Below are positions 32,130 through 43,860 of a stretch of DNA of 64,000 nt, in pieces. The notes beneath the pieces are model-generated. The model did no database searches. It was not told the DNA's origin and saw only the letters and a program-made list of their open reading frames with translations. This DNA is from Palaemon carinicauda (lineage: Eukaryota > Arthropoda > Malacostraca > Decapoda > Palaemonidae). The number at the start of each line of letters is the position of its first letter. Position 1 is the first letter of the stretch. Position numbers and translations under genes: made by a program. The stretch is from contig NC_090743.1 of the NCBI RefSeq assembly GCF_036898095.1, forward strand, positions 14,975,795-15,039,794, in the 5' to 3' direction.

Positions 32130-32880
32130 TCAAAAGACTAAGATATTGGAAGATGATAGAAAGGCCTCTTTTAGGTTTATGGTAATTTCAGTGCACACAG
32201 TAGGAATTAGCTGATTTCTGTTTCTTTGACAGATGGCCGTGACATACAACTTTTGACAATTATTTAGGAATTAGATTGTAAGAAGTTACGATAAATGCGG
32301 CAAAATACTGGTCTGGTTATTACTTGATCGTAGGTTTCACTGATTACCCTGATTTCATAATAAGTAAGGTTGGTCCCTCAATTTTGACTTCTGGTTGTGC
32401 TTATAATTGAATAGCAATTAAGACTGAAAAGGGTGTCCTTTCTGTGTCATGCACTTTCAAGATATGGTATACTGTATATGAATTCTCAAACACATTGTAC
32501 TGTAATATCATTTTGTGGTATCTTGTACATTTTGATTGGTCAGTTATATAAAGAAGATAAACCTTTTGTTATTTTGATCGAACAATTTAATATAATTTTT
32601 TAGCATATTCATTCCTTGGTGTTGAAGTACCAAATCAAGAACGAAGCTTGGTTCAATAATGACCGTGGACATGCTTATTTATAGAAAAGGTAGGCTTAAC
32701 ATCTTTGGAAAAGGAATAGATCAGATTTGACATGAAATAACAATACACTTCTTGGTTTGGACTTCACATTTCCTTCTTCGCTTAAACTAGATGACTGTAC
32801 TAACTGCCGAAGGGAAAATGCAGCACTTTTGGCTGAGATGCTTAAATGTTTGGCAGTAAGCAGAGCAGTGAGAAGATCAA
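32130..32880 (+). pseudogene. LINE ORF2 relic
   Basis: Scattered blocks match the better-preserved LINE at 55445-58075 in the same order. The segment at 32140-32200 matches 56641-56695 (agatgatagaaaggc). At 32640-32720 caagaacgaagcttggttcaataatga and the following ctttggaaaaggaatagatc match 57130-57220. At 32785-32850 cttaaactagatg and cttttggctga match 57390-57450. Gaps and stops make it non-functional. Confidence 0.65.
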
Positions 32881-33640
32881 TTATTTAAATGAACCTTCCA
32901 CAACATCTATATGATATTAACAGAAAAAAAGAGAAAGTGTTTCTTCTGTATTGCTGGCTTGCTTTCCCAGGTTGCTTGAAATTCCTAATTTAATTAGCAT
33001 AGGATTGGAAACTCTTATCACATTGCTTTCTTTCACTGACTAGGTAACACTTTCTTACAGCCGCAGGACATTTTGAGATTGGACAACTGGTGGTATAGTT
33101 GTTCATTATTAATTAGTTTGTTTTGTTTCCTGATTAGCCTTAAGGATGTCAGCCACAGTAAAATTAGACAGTAAGTTTTTTAAAACTGATTGTGTAATAC
33201 AGTATAAAGCATGATCCTCACTCTCAAAAGTGGTCTGTAGAGGTAAAGATTGCAGTGAAGATGATAGGCATGATGAGTTTCAGGTTTATTAAGAGGATGT
33301 GATGTTATCTTTCATGTATAAAGAAGGAGGAAGAGGGATAATACTCGCAAAGAGCATGAAAGATATCAGACAGATTAGGTTCTAGCTAATTTACTGATAA
33401 AGTGCAAAACTGTTCCTACTGTATACTTGCAATTTTTGTTTCCTCTACAAACCCTGTCTCTAATCACCTTTAGTTATCACTCAGGTTAAAGTTAATGTGC
33501 AGATAGTCTTGATTTGTTGAAGAAAATGGTAGAAAAATTAACCATCGCAATTTAATCTAACTACCTTCATAGTGCTCCCATTGTTTTGTTGGTTGCTTTG
33601 TGAGTGTACAGGGATTGTAGTTTGTAAAAATAATATGTAG
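32881..33640. other. Intronic sequence, nothing recognised
   Basis: AT-rich intronic sequence with no open frame of note and no repeat that I could match within the window. Confidence 0.5.
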
Positions 33641-34322
33641 GTAGTAGGTTGGCCAGGGCACTAGCCACCCATTGAGATACTATCGCTAGAGAGTTATTGG
33701 GTCCTTTGACTGGCCAGACAGTGCTACATTGGATCCTTCTCTCTGGTTACGGTTCATTTTCCTTTTGCCTACACATACACCGAATAGTATGGCCTTTTCT
33801 TTACATATTCTCCTCTGACCTCATACACTTGACATCACTGAGATTACCAAACAATTCTTCTATCAAGGGTTAACTACAGCAGTGTAATTCTTCAGTGGTC
33901 ACTTTCTTCTTGGTAAGGGTAGAAGAGACTCTTTGGCTATGGAAAGCAGCTCTTCTAGGAGAAGGACACTCAAAAATCAAACCATTGCTCTCTAGTCTTG
34001 GGTAGTGCCATAGCCTCTGTACCACGGTCTTCCACTGTCTTTGGTTAGAGTTCTCTTGCTTGAGAGTACACTCGGGCACACTATTCTATCTTATTTCTCT
34101 TTCATGTGTTTTGTTAAAGTTTTTATAGTTTATATAGAAAATATTTATTTTAATGTTGTTACTTTTCTTAAAATATTTTTTTTCCTGTTTCTTTTCCTCA
34201 CTGGGGTATTTTCCCCGTTAGGGCCTCCGGGCTTATAGCATCCTGCTTTTTCAACTAGGGTTGTAGCTTAGCAAGTAATAATAATAATAATGATAATAAT
34301 AATAATAATAATAATAATAATG
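33641..34322 (+). mobile_element. Short LINE-derived element: 5' UTR joined to 3' tail
   Basis: 33641-34110 matches the 5' untranslated region of the LINE at 55445-55895, for example ggtagtaggttggcc, cctacacatacaccgaata and cttgggtagtgccatagcct. At about 34115-34260 it passes directly to a 3' tail (gggcttatagcatcctgc, gggttgtagcttagcaag) ending in (AAT)n with one GAT. The whole ORF is missing. It is therefore a non-autonomous deletion derivative with complete-looking ends. Confidence 0.7.
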
Positions 34323-34625
34323 CTGTAACTTGGAGCTCTGCAGTTAACACTAAAGTGTCATTGTTCCGTAACTGGAATACAAACCTACGCTATTTATTGG
34401 GGGTATTACTTTTGGCGAAGCTGAAAGGACGAGCCATTAAAATTTAGCAAGGCTTAACTGCCCATTCTGCTAGTTAACGAGGATAGGCGGGTTACCTTGC
34501 TACCGCTCCCACTCACACAGCTGTGATTTAGCTCACCTTTTGCTTTTGGCTTGGATGGCGAACGGTTGTTGCCGCTCTTCATCCTCACCAAGTTATATTT
34601 TGGACTGCCATTTAATGCTTTTTGT

Positions 34626-37600
34626 TTTTGGTTTTTCTCTTCATTGTGTTTATGTTGACTTCTGCCGAACATGCGTACCTGCCCTGGACTTGAAGGCCCG
34701 CCCTGCGGTACCTTCATGTCTGCTGTGGACACCGATCCCCACACCTTTTGACCCGCCTGCAGAGGTCAACGGTGTGATAGTGGTAATAAGTGTAGTGAGT
34801 GTTGCGAGTGGTCTGCCTCCCAGTGGGAAAGGTTTTGGGCGCCGGCGGAAGAAGTCAAAGCAGCGGGATATTTCTACTTCGAAGATTTCTTCGAAAGGGA
34901 AAAAACCCAAGGCATCTTCTTCCGCATCCCGATCTTCCTTCGAAGCTCCTGCTCGTTCGGCCTCTTCCGAGAGACCGTCGAGTAGCAGCGTAGGCCCCTT
35001 GACTGATGATCAACCCCGGTCCTCAAGAGATGGTGTTGCTTCCCCTAGCGAAGCGGACTCACCTCTCTCCCCAGGTGAGGCATTGGCTCTCTCCATTTTG
35101 TACAGGTGTGGGGCTAACGGGTCCGCCCTCCAAGGATGCCATGCTGCAACTTCTCATCCGTGGTGTTAGTTTGCAACCCTCGTCAACTTTGGTGGATCCA
35201 CTGTTCTGCGTTAACGTAGTGGTGTTGGAGGCGTCGTCTGCTGCCCTTTTTGTCAACGCTCCTGCTACTTCGGACTCTCCTGCCGTTGCTGCTGACTGCA
35301 CTTCCCCGTTCCTGTACATCCTTCGAGGGGGAAGCAAAGTCCTTCGTCTGTCTCCTGCAAGTGTTTCTTCTCCTCGGGGAGTTCACTCATAGAGACTCCT
35401 CTGCAGGGGACTGCTGCTTCCAAAGGTCAGCTTGCTGATTCACCGCCCCCAAGAGGGCATCAACATTCCTGCAGGGTTCGCCCTCCTCTTCACCTTGGAG
35501 GTGTGTCTTCACCATCGGTGAAAAGGCGACTCTTCTACACAGCCTTCCCCTGTAGAGGAGCCTTCTCATCCGTCGTCTTCTGGCCCTCGACCTTTGCCTT
35601 CTCCTGGACCTTCTCTTGACAACACTACTGCTAGTCCTCGGATTCGGCCTTGGACTCTTCTGTGGATCGCACGCGATCACCTTTGGTGGATGTTCGCCCT
35701 TGCAAAGGACACATCCATGTTCCTGATGTGCCAACCTGCCGATCTTCTGCATCTCGCTGACCTTCTGATCTACCTTCTCCATTCCTGACTCCTGTTCTAC
35801 GCCTGCCTGCTCGCCGTGTGACCACGTGTCACTCGCCCTCGCATGTTCCAGCAACGCCCCTTCCTCGTGCGCCCTCGCCGATGCATCCTGCGCAGTGCTC
35901 TCCTATACGTCAGCGCGCTTGCGCTCCTGCAAAGCCTTCAGCTGCACGCCAGCACTCACCGACAGCTCGTCAGCACTCACCAGCTTACCATCGCTCTCCA
36001 GCGCGTCAGTATTCTCCAGCGCCCGCGATCTCCTGTTTGCCAGTGCTCTCCAGTACCTCAGTGCTCACCAGTATGTCAGTGCTCTTCGCCGCGCGAGCGC
36101 TCTCCAGCTCACCAGTGCTCTCCTGTGTGCCAGCACTCTCCAGCTCTCTGGCGTTCTCCTGCGCACCAGTGCTCTCTGGCTCCCCATCGCTCTCCAATGT
36201 GCCTGCGCTTTCCTACGCACTAACGCTCCCCAACCCGCCAGTGCTCGCCAACACTCCTGCGCACCCACGCTCGCCAATATGCAGAATCTCACCAGTAGAA
36301 CAGGATTCTCCGATTTAGAGGAAGGAACAGAAAGGTAGGTGTTCCAACATGTCGCCGTCGACGATCCTGAAGATTCCATCTTCAAAGACGAACCCACAGT
36401 GTCATCCACCGGTAGAGACTCCTCAAAGGGACCTTCGGTCCTTTTCTCTTCTGGAGGTCTTTCTGACAGTGCTTCCATCAGCAAGCAGTCCTGGTTCAGT
36501 GCCATAGTCAGAGCAGCCGTAGAAGCCTTCAGGCCTGCTTTTTAATCTCGGTCTTCTGATACCTCTCAACATCTATCAGCACCAGCAGAGCACCTGCAAA
36601 AAACCTTGGCTGCTTCTCCCCTGAAGAGAAAAGGAGGAGCAGAAAGAGTCAGAACATGCCTTCTGGCAAGTCCTGACTCTCATCAAGGTCCTCGATGGGT
36701 TTACCGACCTGGAGATATCCCCCGAGAGGACAAGGGCACGGTCTTAGATCGTGTCTTCGGCACCAGGAAGCCCTCAAAGACCAGTGCAGCCTAGCCCTGG
36801 TCTCAAGGGCTGAAGTGTGTCTGGGCAAAGATCACCCAACAGCTTTCCTACTTCTCGTCTCATCGATCAGGCTCTTCCGTGAAGCTCCTCCTACCTCCTT
36901 GTGTCCAGCAGTGGAGGTACTATGAGGTCTTGGATGTGCCTCGTCCAGCTCTTCCAATCCACCACTCTGGAAGAGCTAACCAAGGGGGGGTCTCTTGACA
37001 GGCTCTCCAGCCATCAGGTCTCTTTCTCAGCAGCTGAGATCCTCAACCAGGAAAAGGTCACGAAGTATGCCATGCAGGCTACTTCGTGGATTGATCTTTG
37101 GTTGAGGACCCTGGGAATCCTTGTACGGACCGAGGCTTTTTCCAAGGAAGGCACCAGGAAAGCTATGGAAACCTTCCTCCTCTTAGGCACTCGCACCATC
37201 GAGTTTCTCGCCCACCAAGTCTCAAACTTGTGGGTGAACTCCATCCTTGAATGACATGATGCGGTGTCTGAGAGATTCCATCAGCAGGTCCCGAATGCTG
37301 AGATCGCTAGGGTCAGGAATTTCTCTCTAGAGGGATCTTTTCTTTTCGACTTAAAGACATTGAACACGCTGCAGAGAGATGGAGGAAGTCTCACCAGGAC
37401 TCCCTCCTTCATAGGGCCATGATATCCAGGCCCTATAAACCACCAGTTCTGCAGTAGTCCCGTCCAGCCAAGACTTCGATGAACAAGACTGCAGCAAAAC
37501 CAACGGTGTCTAAAAAGCCCTTTCTGACCAAGGACAGGAAAGGCACAAAGTCCTCCAGGGGAGGGAAACATCCGGCAGAGGCCACAAACGCTGAGATAGG
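34626..37600 (+). pseudogene. gag: Gag of DIRS-D, broken
   Basis: The N-terminus (34660-34830) has a cysteine-rich cluster, CPGLEGPPC followed by PACRGQRC and NKCSEC, interrupted by a TGA at a probable Cys codon near 34749. It matches the cluster of copy A in spacing. The middle (35840-36290) is a repetitive linker in which all three frames stay open for 120-170 codons because the units (cagcgctctccagctc and the like) are repeats. The conserved core follows (about 37050-37230: MQATSWIDLWLRTLGIL, TFLLLGTRTIEFLAHQVSNL), then a Lys-rich tail to about 37600. Confidence 0.75.
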
Positions 37601-37609
37601 CACTCCCCC

Positions 37610-39000
37610 ACTTGTCCACCAGTGGGGCGATGCTTGCAAAGTTGCTGGTACAGGTGGAAGCAACTCGGGGTCGATCCCTGGGCAGGCTCCGTGATTCGTT
37701 CAGAGTATCACATCCCGTTCACATCTCACCCTCCCCTGATCAAGAATCCAGAGTCAATAGTCTCCTTTGCGATAGGATCAGCAAAGGAGCTAGCTCTCCG
37801 GGCAGAAGTCAATACCCTGTTGAAGAAGGGCATTCCCTGGGAGGTCCTCGACAGGTCTCCAGGCTTCTTCAGTCAACTCTTTCTTGTGAAAAAGGCGTCT
37901 GGAAGCTGGAGACCGGTCACCGACCTCTCAGCTCTGATCGAGTTTGTAAAGCAAATTCTGTTCAGCATGGAGAACCCTACTATGGCAGACGCGATCAGAC
38001 AAGCGGGATAAGACCACATGACTTCATGTGCACACTGGACCCAAAGGACGCGTACTTCCAGATCCCAATCCATCCGTCTTCAAGGAAGTACTTAAGATTC
38101 AACGTAGACAACAGGAAATACCAGTTCAAGGTGCTGTGCTTTGGTCTTTCCACAGCACCTCAAGTCTTCACCAGAGTTTTCGCCTTTGTCCTCTTGGGTA
38201 CACAGGATCGCCATCCATCTCCGTTATCTGGGGGACTGGCTAATCCTTGCAGACTCGGTGTCAACCTCTCTTAAACACTGAGACAAACTTCTAAGGCTTT
38301 GCCAAGATCTGGGGATCATGGTAAACCTCGAGACTGGTATACCTAGGCATGATAATAGACACCAATCTCCACAAAGCCTTCCCATCAGACGACAGGATAA
38401 CAAGGCGAAGAAAGGTTGCAAGACCCTTTCTCAGACGAGAACTTCCAGCCCAGACGATATTACGTCTTCTTGGACACCTATCTTCCCTGGCCCGTCTAGT
38501 TCCCAACGGTCACCTCAGGATTTGATCTATCCAGTGGTGACTCTAAAAGTCCTGGTGGAATCAAGCCTTCGACTCCCAAGACACCCTGATCCCAATGGGA
38601 CCAGTGGAACGGATGGACCTCGAATGGCGGGTATCAGACGAGAATCTACGAAAGGGAATGGATCTTCTCTTCCTCCCCCCAGATTTGATGCTGTTCCCAG
38701 ACGCTTCAAAAAAATGGGTGGAGGGCCCACGTGCTGCACCACACGACCTCAGGCCTTTGGTTAGAGTAAAAAAGAATTCCTCCACATAAATCTCCTAGAG
38801 ATGAAGGGCATCTTCCTGACCCTTCAACAGTTCCATAAGTTCCTGTCGGGCCTCTCAGTGGGATGATGAGTGACAACACCACAGTAGTGGCTTACATCAA
38901 CAAACAAGGAGGTACTTTTTCACAACCCCTATCCCATCTAGCAGTAGAGATACTGAGATGGGCTGAGATTTTGCCCGTTCTGTCTCATGAGGAGGGTACT
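37610..39000 (+). pseudogene. pol: RT and partial RNase H of DIRS-D, broken
   Basis: RT motifs seen: FLVKKASGSWRPVTDLSAL (about 37885), LDPKDAYFQIPIHPSSRKY (about 38035), LCFGLSTAPQVFTRVF (about 38140). The catalytic YLDD position is damaged (about 38225, tatctgggggactgg, giving YLGD). The thumb motif and RNase H pieces (LMLFPDASKKWV, then MSDNTTVVAYINKQGG near 38870) follow in different frames. The end of RNase H and the post-RNase-H domain are deleted near 38975. Confidence 0.8.
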
Positions 39001-39169
39001 CAACAAAGCCAGAACATCGGTCAACCTCTCAATGGCTTATAGCTCCGCTGTAGCATCTTGCAGAATGGTTTCTGGACCTTCGGCAAGTCCTGACAGTCTC
39101 TCCAAAAGAATTCCCTCCACGACACGATCTACTTAGACAACCATATGCCAACATCTTCCACAAAGCCGT

Positions 39170-40226
39170 AGCTATGACTTCACCCCTGGAGACTATCCAG
39201 CATCTCCTCACTCAGAGAGGATTTTCGCAACAAGTTGCGAGCAGGATGTATGGATACCTTCGGAAATTATCAGCAGCAGTTTACTAGGCAAAGTGGAAAG
39301 TCTTCTGTGGTTGGTGCCATGGAAGGGGTATTTCTCCTCTCGATGCCTCTATTCCAGCAATAGAGGAGTTCCTCATTATTTCCGTGAAGAATTGCACCTT
39401 CGTCTCGGCGGTAAAAGGCTATCGCTCAGCCTTAAGCCTCACCCTAAGACCAAATAGAGTGGACATTACCTCATCGCTGGAACTTTCTTTACTCCAATGG
39501 AGTTACGAACTTACCTCTCCTCAGTTGGAAGTAAGACGTCGCCCGTGGAACGTGGTTCGAGTTCTCGGGTCTCTGAAGATACCTGCCTATGAACCATTAC
39601 GCCAGGTAACAGATCGCCACCTGACTTGGAAGACGGTGTTCCTACTAGCTTTGGCTTTGGCCAAACAAGTTGGTGAAATTCATGGTCTCTCATGTGACAT
39701 CGCCCATTTAAGGGGATGGGGAGAGGTAACGTTCAACTTCGTCCCTGAGTTTGTTGCCAAGACTCAAAATCCGGGAGTGGCGCATCCCCGATTCGACTCC
39801 TTCCGGATTTCAAATCTCCACTCTGTAACAGATGACCCTGATCATCTTGTACTCTGCCCAGTGAGGAGTTTGAGGCTTTACTTCAAGAGAACAGCTGCAG
39901 CCGGTCCCTGTGTGCCTGCACTTTTTGTCAGCACAGGGATGAACGAGAGGAGGGTCACCAAGAACACCATCTCTGCTTGGATGAGCACAGTCATAGACCA
40001 TGCCCTGAATCCGGACCCTCCTCCACGTCGCCCCAGAACCCACGATGTCAGGGTTGTAGCTCCGTCCCTGGCCTTCAAGAGAAACTTCTCAGTGACCCAG
40101 GTTATACAGGCTGGAATGTGGAAACGTCAAAATATGGTTACAGCCCACTACCTGCAAGATGTGACCCACAGGAGGCTCGATACGTTCTCTATCAGCCCTG
40201 TGGTGGCTGCACGACAGCAGGTATAA
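39170..40226 (+). pseudogene. YR: Tyrosine recombinase of DIRS-D, mostly open but first Arg is Gln
   Basis: An uninterrupted 280-codon frame (39384-40226) covers most of the core-binding and catalytic domains; the earlier part (39170-39383) is shifted. Motifs: VKGYRSALSLTLRP, then ALAKQVGEIHGLS where the first catalytic arginine is glutamine (CAA at 39666-39668), THDVRVVAPSLAF with His and second Arg present, and TAHYLQDVTH with the tyrosine present. Copy G has the same Gln. The substitution would be expected to abolish recombination, so I treat it as inactive despite its open frame. Confidence 0.8.
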
Positions 40227-40712
40227 TACCTCAAGCTCCTTATTGGGCAAGTAGCAGAAGGTTGAGGGCACTTACCCGGTTTTAGTCTGCGTGAATGAAA
40301 AGATTTGACTGGTTCTTATTCTTTTCTTCATCCTCCCCTCTCTTGGGGGAAAGCAGCACCCTCAGTTCTCTGCACAAGGAGACCTCAAACCACTGCAGGT
40401 AAAGCATGCTTCCTTGTGTACCTATTATTAGGTTAATACTGTTGCGTCCCCATACCCTGGGGAGGTGGTATTGGGAAAGTCTTGGTTACAACAGTTTTTC
40501 CCGCAAAGACTCTGAATAACTTTAACCTTGACAGTCACACTACTAAATATCTCAACACACAGGTTGCGTAGGCTGCGTTCTTGATTAGTAAGGTTTAGCG
40601 AGGTGTAGGGACTCCTTATTTTTGGTAGATACCTATTCAAAATAAGGAGCCCCTGGGTAGCTAAAAAGCCAGTTTGGCAGGGACATCCAACCTTCCAAAG
40701 GGTGAGTCGCCC

Positions 40713-40812
40713 CAAATAAATAGCGTAGGTTTGTATTCCAGTTACGGAACAAATGACAAATTCAGAGATAATTTGTATTTTTCCTAGCAATACAAACGTT
40801 AGCTATTTATAC
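40713..40812. repeat. ICR of DIRS-D
   Basis: aataaatagcgtaggtttgt followed by cagttacggaac complements the left tip (34361-34400). aaatgacaaattcagagata and onward complements the right tip (about 41000-41061). Confidence 0.85.
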
Positions 40813-41061
40813 AAACTTACCTGCCAACCCTATCCCCTATGAAGTCCTACCTCCAAGCAAAGTGAGCTAAATCACAGGTGTGCGAGTGGGAGCGGTAGCA
40901 TGGTACCCCCTCTACTCCTGCTAACTAGCGGAATGGGTAGTTAACCCTCGTTAAATTTTAATGGCTCGTCCTTTCAGCTTCGCCGAGAGTAATACCCCTA
41001 ATAAATAGCTGAAGGTTTGTATCATTAGAAAAAATACAAATTGTCTTCGAATTTGTTATAT

Positions 41062-41535
41062 TTATGTGGAGGATACAAATCTCTTACCCTCCGGCACTTT
41101 ACTCGCTCTCCCCTGGCTCAGTTCCAATGTAGGGAGTACATTACTGAGTAGTACCCCTCTTAATGTTTATTTGATATACTGTACAGTACATTGGTTCCAA
41201 CTTAATATCACGTTAACGGTATTGTACTAAACATGGAAACTTATTAATGTTGGTATCTATGCTTTTTATGAAAAGATATCGAGTTTGAGGTACTGTTTTG
41301 TGCTCCTTACATGTATAGGGATCATACAAGTCACTTTATAAGGTGATAATCAATTCAACGGGTCTCTTGGAACCAGTCAACGACTATTTACGATAATTAT
41401 TTTGAAGTAAAGCTGGGGATACATTAGCAAAGAAATTCTTATTCAGGTGGGTATTACAGTTTAAAGATTATACTGTGTTAAAGGTACAGTATGATTATGA
41501 ATATAATGTGGTAATACAAATATTTTCTCTTGCAG
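41062..41535. other. Intron end before the MIX23 exon
   Basis: AT-rich unique-looking sequence between DIRS-D and the acceptor, with no repeat or open frame of note. Confidence 0.6.
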
Positions 41536-41682
41536 TTGAATGAGATCTATGAAGCCAGGAACACGTTAATTCATAGATGTTTAGATGAGTCCTATGGAGC
41601 AATTCGTTTAGCAAAAACAGAGGTAGAGAAAAATAGAGATGATGCTAGAGCAGTGCGGAATCTACGTACAGAACAAAACAGG
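41536..41682 (+). CDS. MIX23: MIX23 (CCDC58), internal exon B
   Basis: A 147-bp phase-0 exon (49 codons) with acceptor ttttctcttgcag and donor gtaaat. It encodes LNEIYEARNTLIHRC and then a charged helix ending RNLRTEQNR. It follows the 21449 exon in frame: that exon ends CKSFYDQ, so two cysteines come to lie with 20 residues between them, as I recall for human MIX23. The helix with acidic and basic repeats matches the family's coiled-coil part. The final exon, expected to encode about 30-35 residues, was not found in the following 22 kb. The exon bodies show no stops or frameshifts. Confidence 0.85.
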
Positions 41683-42954
41683 GTAAATGTTTGTTTTATA
41701 GTTACATTGTTAAAGTACTGCATATCCATTTTTCTTTGCCTTTATGGCTCCATGAATATGAGGTTTTATTGTAAAGATTGATACATTTCCATTGATTTCT
41801 CATTGACTTTTACGTGTTTCTACATGTATACAAACCTTCGTCCTTTAATAAGAGTATGATTTTAACTTAGCTGTTATTGGTTGATGAAATTTGTAACAAG
41901 GTGTCCATAGTTACTGGCTGGTGGCGGAGTGCACTCCTCCCATTCACATGTTCCCACATGCTCAGGGGGCTGCCTGGTTACGTGCAATCGGCGCTCTCAC
42001 CTGTTTGTGCTCACTCATCGCGCTCAACTGAATGTGTGCAGTCATCGCTTAGTGAACTCCCTCCTTATCATGATCATACTGCTTTTTGCAAATACTCATT
42101 GCATGCGGACCCTCTGCGTGCCTTCACCAGTTAGCATCAACTTCCTTGCTAGACTGCATTTATCGCGCTGTGCCCTTATCTACTAATGTGCGCTTCCCAG
42201 ATCGTACTATGTGGCCGCACTTTTCAGCTCAGAATCTCTCATATGTTTGCATGCCATCACCTGCTGATGGGAGCTCATCTGTTCATGCACTCTTTACTGT
42301 TTCCGTTCTTCCATTGGTTGATGATTGCTGACCTGTTCATGCGTGCTCAGAATCGCTCATATGTTTGCACGCCATCACCTGCTGATGGGAGCTCATCTGT
42401 TCACGCACTCTTTACTGTTTCCGTGCTTCCATCTGTTGATGATTGCTAACCTGTTCATATGGGCTCTTCTAGTCTTATTCATGCATTGCACTAAGCTATT
42501 TGTGTGCCCCCCTCATCTGTAGATAAACACTTACCTGTTCATGTGAGCTTTTTGGTCGCTCACATCCACCTGTTTGCAATTGCTCATCTGGTACTGGTCA
42601 CACTATGACATGAAGGAGCTCATTTATTTGCACACACATTGCTGTTAGAGCTCTGTCTCCAGCTCATTTATTTGCACACTGCTGTTGGAGCTCTGTCCCA
42701 GTTCGTCCATTCTGTCAAACAGGACTACTATATTGCTGGCAAATTCTTCTCAGACGCCTTTTCTCACTGGAGAAGCTCGTTCTTCAAACGAGCGCCTTTG
42801 CCAGAGATGTCTTCAAGTACTGTTTGAAATTAACTGGTTTGTCTCCAGGACCAGTCCCCAGGGATCACCAGCCCTCGTCATGCTAGCGGGATGGGAGGTT
42901 GGGTCGTTCTTCTCTGTTGGCTAAAGAGGAACCATCACAGAGGAGTCCCACTCG

Positions 42955-43430
42955 ACTCTTAGCCTCCTGACATGCAACTGTTCTCAGACGCTTCAAAAGA
43001 GGAGAGTGGCACACACCTGAATGACAAAGTCATCTCAGTGGTTTGGTCAGAAGAAGCATCTACTCTGTGATATCCTTGGATTAGCAGCCTTTCTAGGTCT
43101 TGGAAGCATTCCAAGAATATTGTGGAGGCATCCAGGGAAGTAGCTCTGCAAGATGACAAAGTGGATACATTTCTGGACAAGCAAATACTAATTGCCAAGG
43201 GAAGGCTGTAGTATCAGACTGGTCCCTACATCCTGGCATAAGAGAGAGGTTTCTGGTTTGGGGGTTCTTCCATGGTCAACCTGTTTGCCATATGGCTGAA
43301 CAGGAAGCACCCGTATTTTCTTTCCCGATTCAGCCCCATGATCTGTGTTCGAAGTCGCCTTCCAACACCCATGGGATCACATGGATGGTTACGCCAGAAC
43401 TTGTGACGATCTGTGTGGCTCCCAGGTGAC
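42955..43430 (+). pseudogene. pol: RNase H and post-RNase-H domain remnant
   Basis: MQLFSDASKEESGTHLND opens an RNase H-like segment at about 42970. At about 43270-43390 VNLFAIWLNRKHPYFLSR and, in another frame, FQHPWDHMDGYA follow, which match the DLFAT and W-S-H-L-D-L-YAF motifs that come after RNase H in copy A. Stops and frameshifts are frequent. It is too diverged to belong to families 1 or 2. Confidence 0.6.
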
Positions 43431-43754
43431 CTTCTGCTGAATGACCTCGCATTTTGCCTTTTTGATATCCCAAGGAACTCCTTTTGCCTTCATTTTTCCA
43501 GAGAAAGTGGGCCATTCTCCAAGATTGATATCATAGGAGGGATTCTTCTCAGTTTGGTTTGTATGTTGACCAGATGTGGGAGTTTTTCCTGCCTAGGAGG
43601 AGCTCCTCTTTGTAGTGGCCGTTAAGGCTACTACTCTGACCTGAGCATGGTCTTTCGATGGATGCAGATAGACTTCTCATTCTCATAAAAGTTGCCTGTA
43701 CTTGGGAGTAGCTTCTAACAGTCCCACTGTTCTTGATACCTCGTCCGAGCCTTT

Positions 43755-43860
43755 GAAAAGGCTTCTGTCAAGGTTCCAACTCTCAAGACTGTCTCCGCTG
43801 CCTTGCAGTTGCCTAGGAGGGTAGGCAAGTGACATAATATCTTTGCCATAGTCTCCCACT
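43755..43860 (+). pseudogene. YR: Tyrosine recombinase fragment
   Basis: A short stretch translates as VPTLKTVSAALQLPRRVGK and then a stop. The pattern L-K-T-V, eight residues, R-V-G resembles the first catalytic arginine region of DIRS recombinases (LTLKTLFLVCLATAKRVSE in copy A). Its place after the pol remnant supports the call. Confidence 0.45.

Larger units (their letters stand above)
34361..41061 (+). mobile_element. DIRS-like copy D (family 2), full length but decayed
   Basis: The left end ttgttccgtaactggaatac begins 38 bp after the AAT repeat of the preceding element. The ICR (40713-40812) complements both tips, and the right ITR ends near 41061. Gag, RT-RNase H and recombinase are all present in order but interrupted. 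It lies 475 bp before the next MIX23 exon. Confidence 0.88.
21575..41535 (+). other. MIX23: 19,961-bp MIX23 intron filled with retrotransposons
   Basis: It runs from a gtaagt donor to a ttttctcttgcag acceptor, both phase 0. It contains DIRS-F with DIRS-E nested inside, a LINE relic, a LINE-derived short element and DIRS-D. All the identifiable elements lie in the sense orientation of the gene. Only about 4 kb of the intron is not assigned to a mobile element. Confidence 0.8.

Noticed and set aside
35818..36338. Three overlapping 126-170 codon frames as Pro/Ser/Ala-rich genes
   Set aside because: They are the three frames of the same short tandem repeat in gag of DIRS-D, which contains few stops in any frame.
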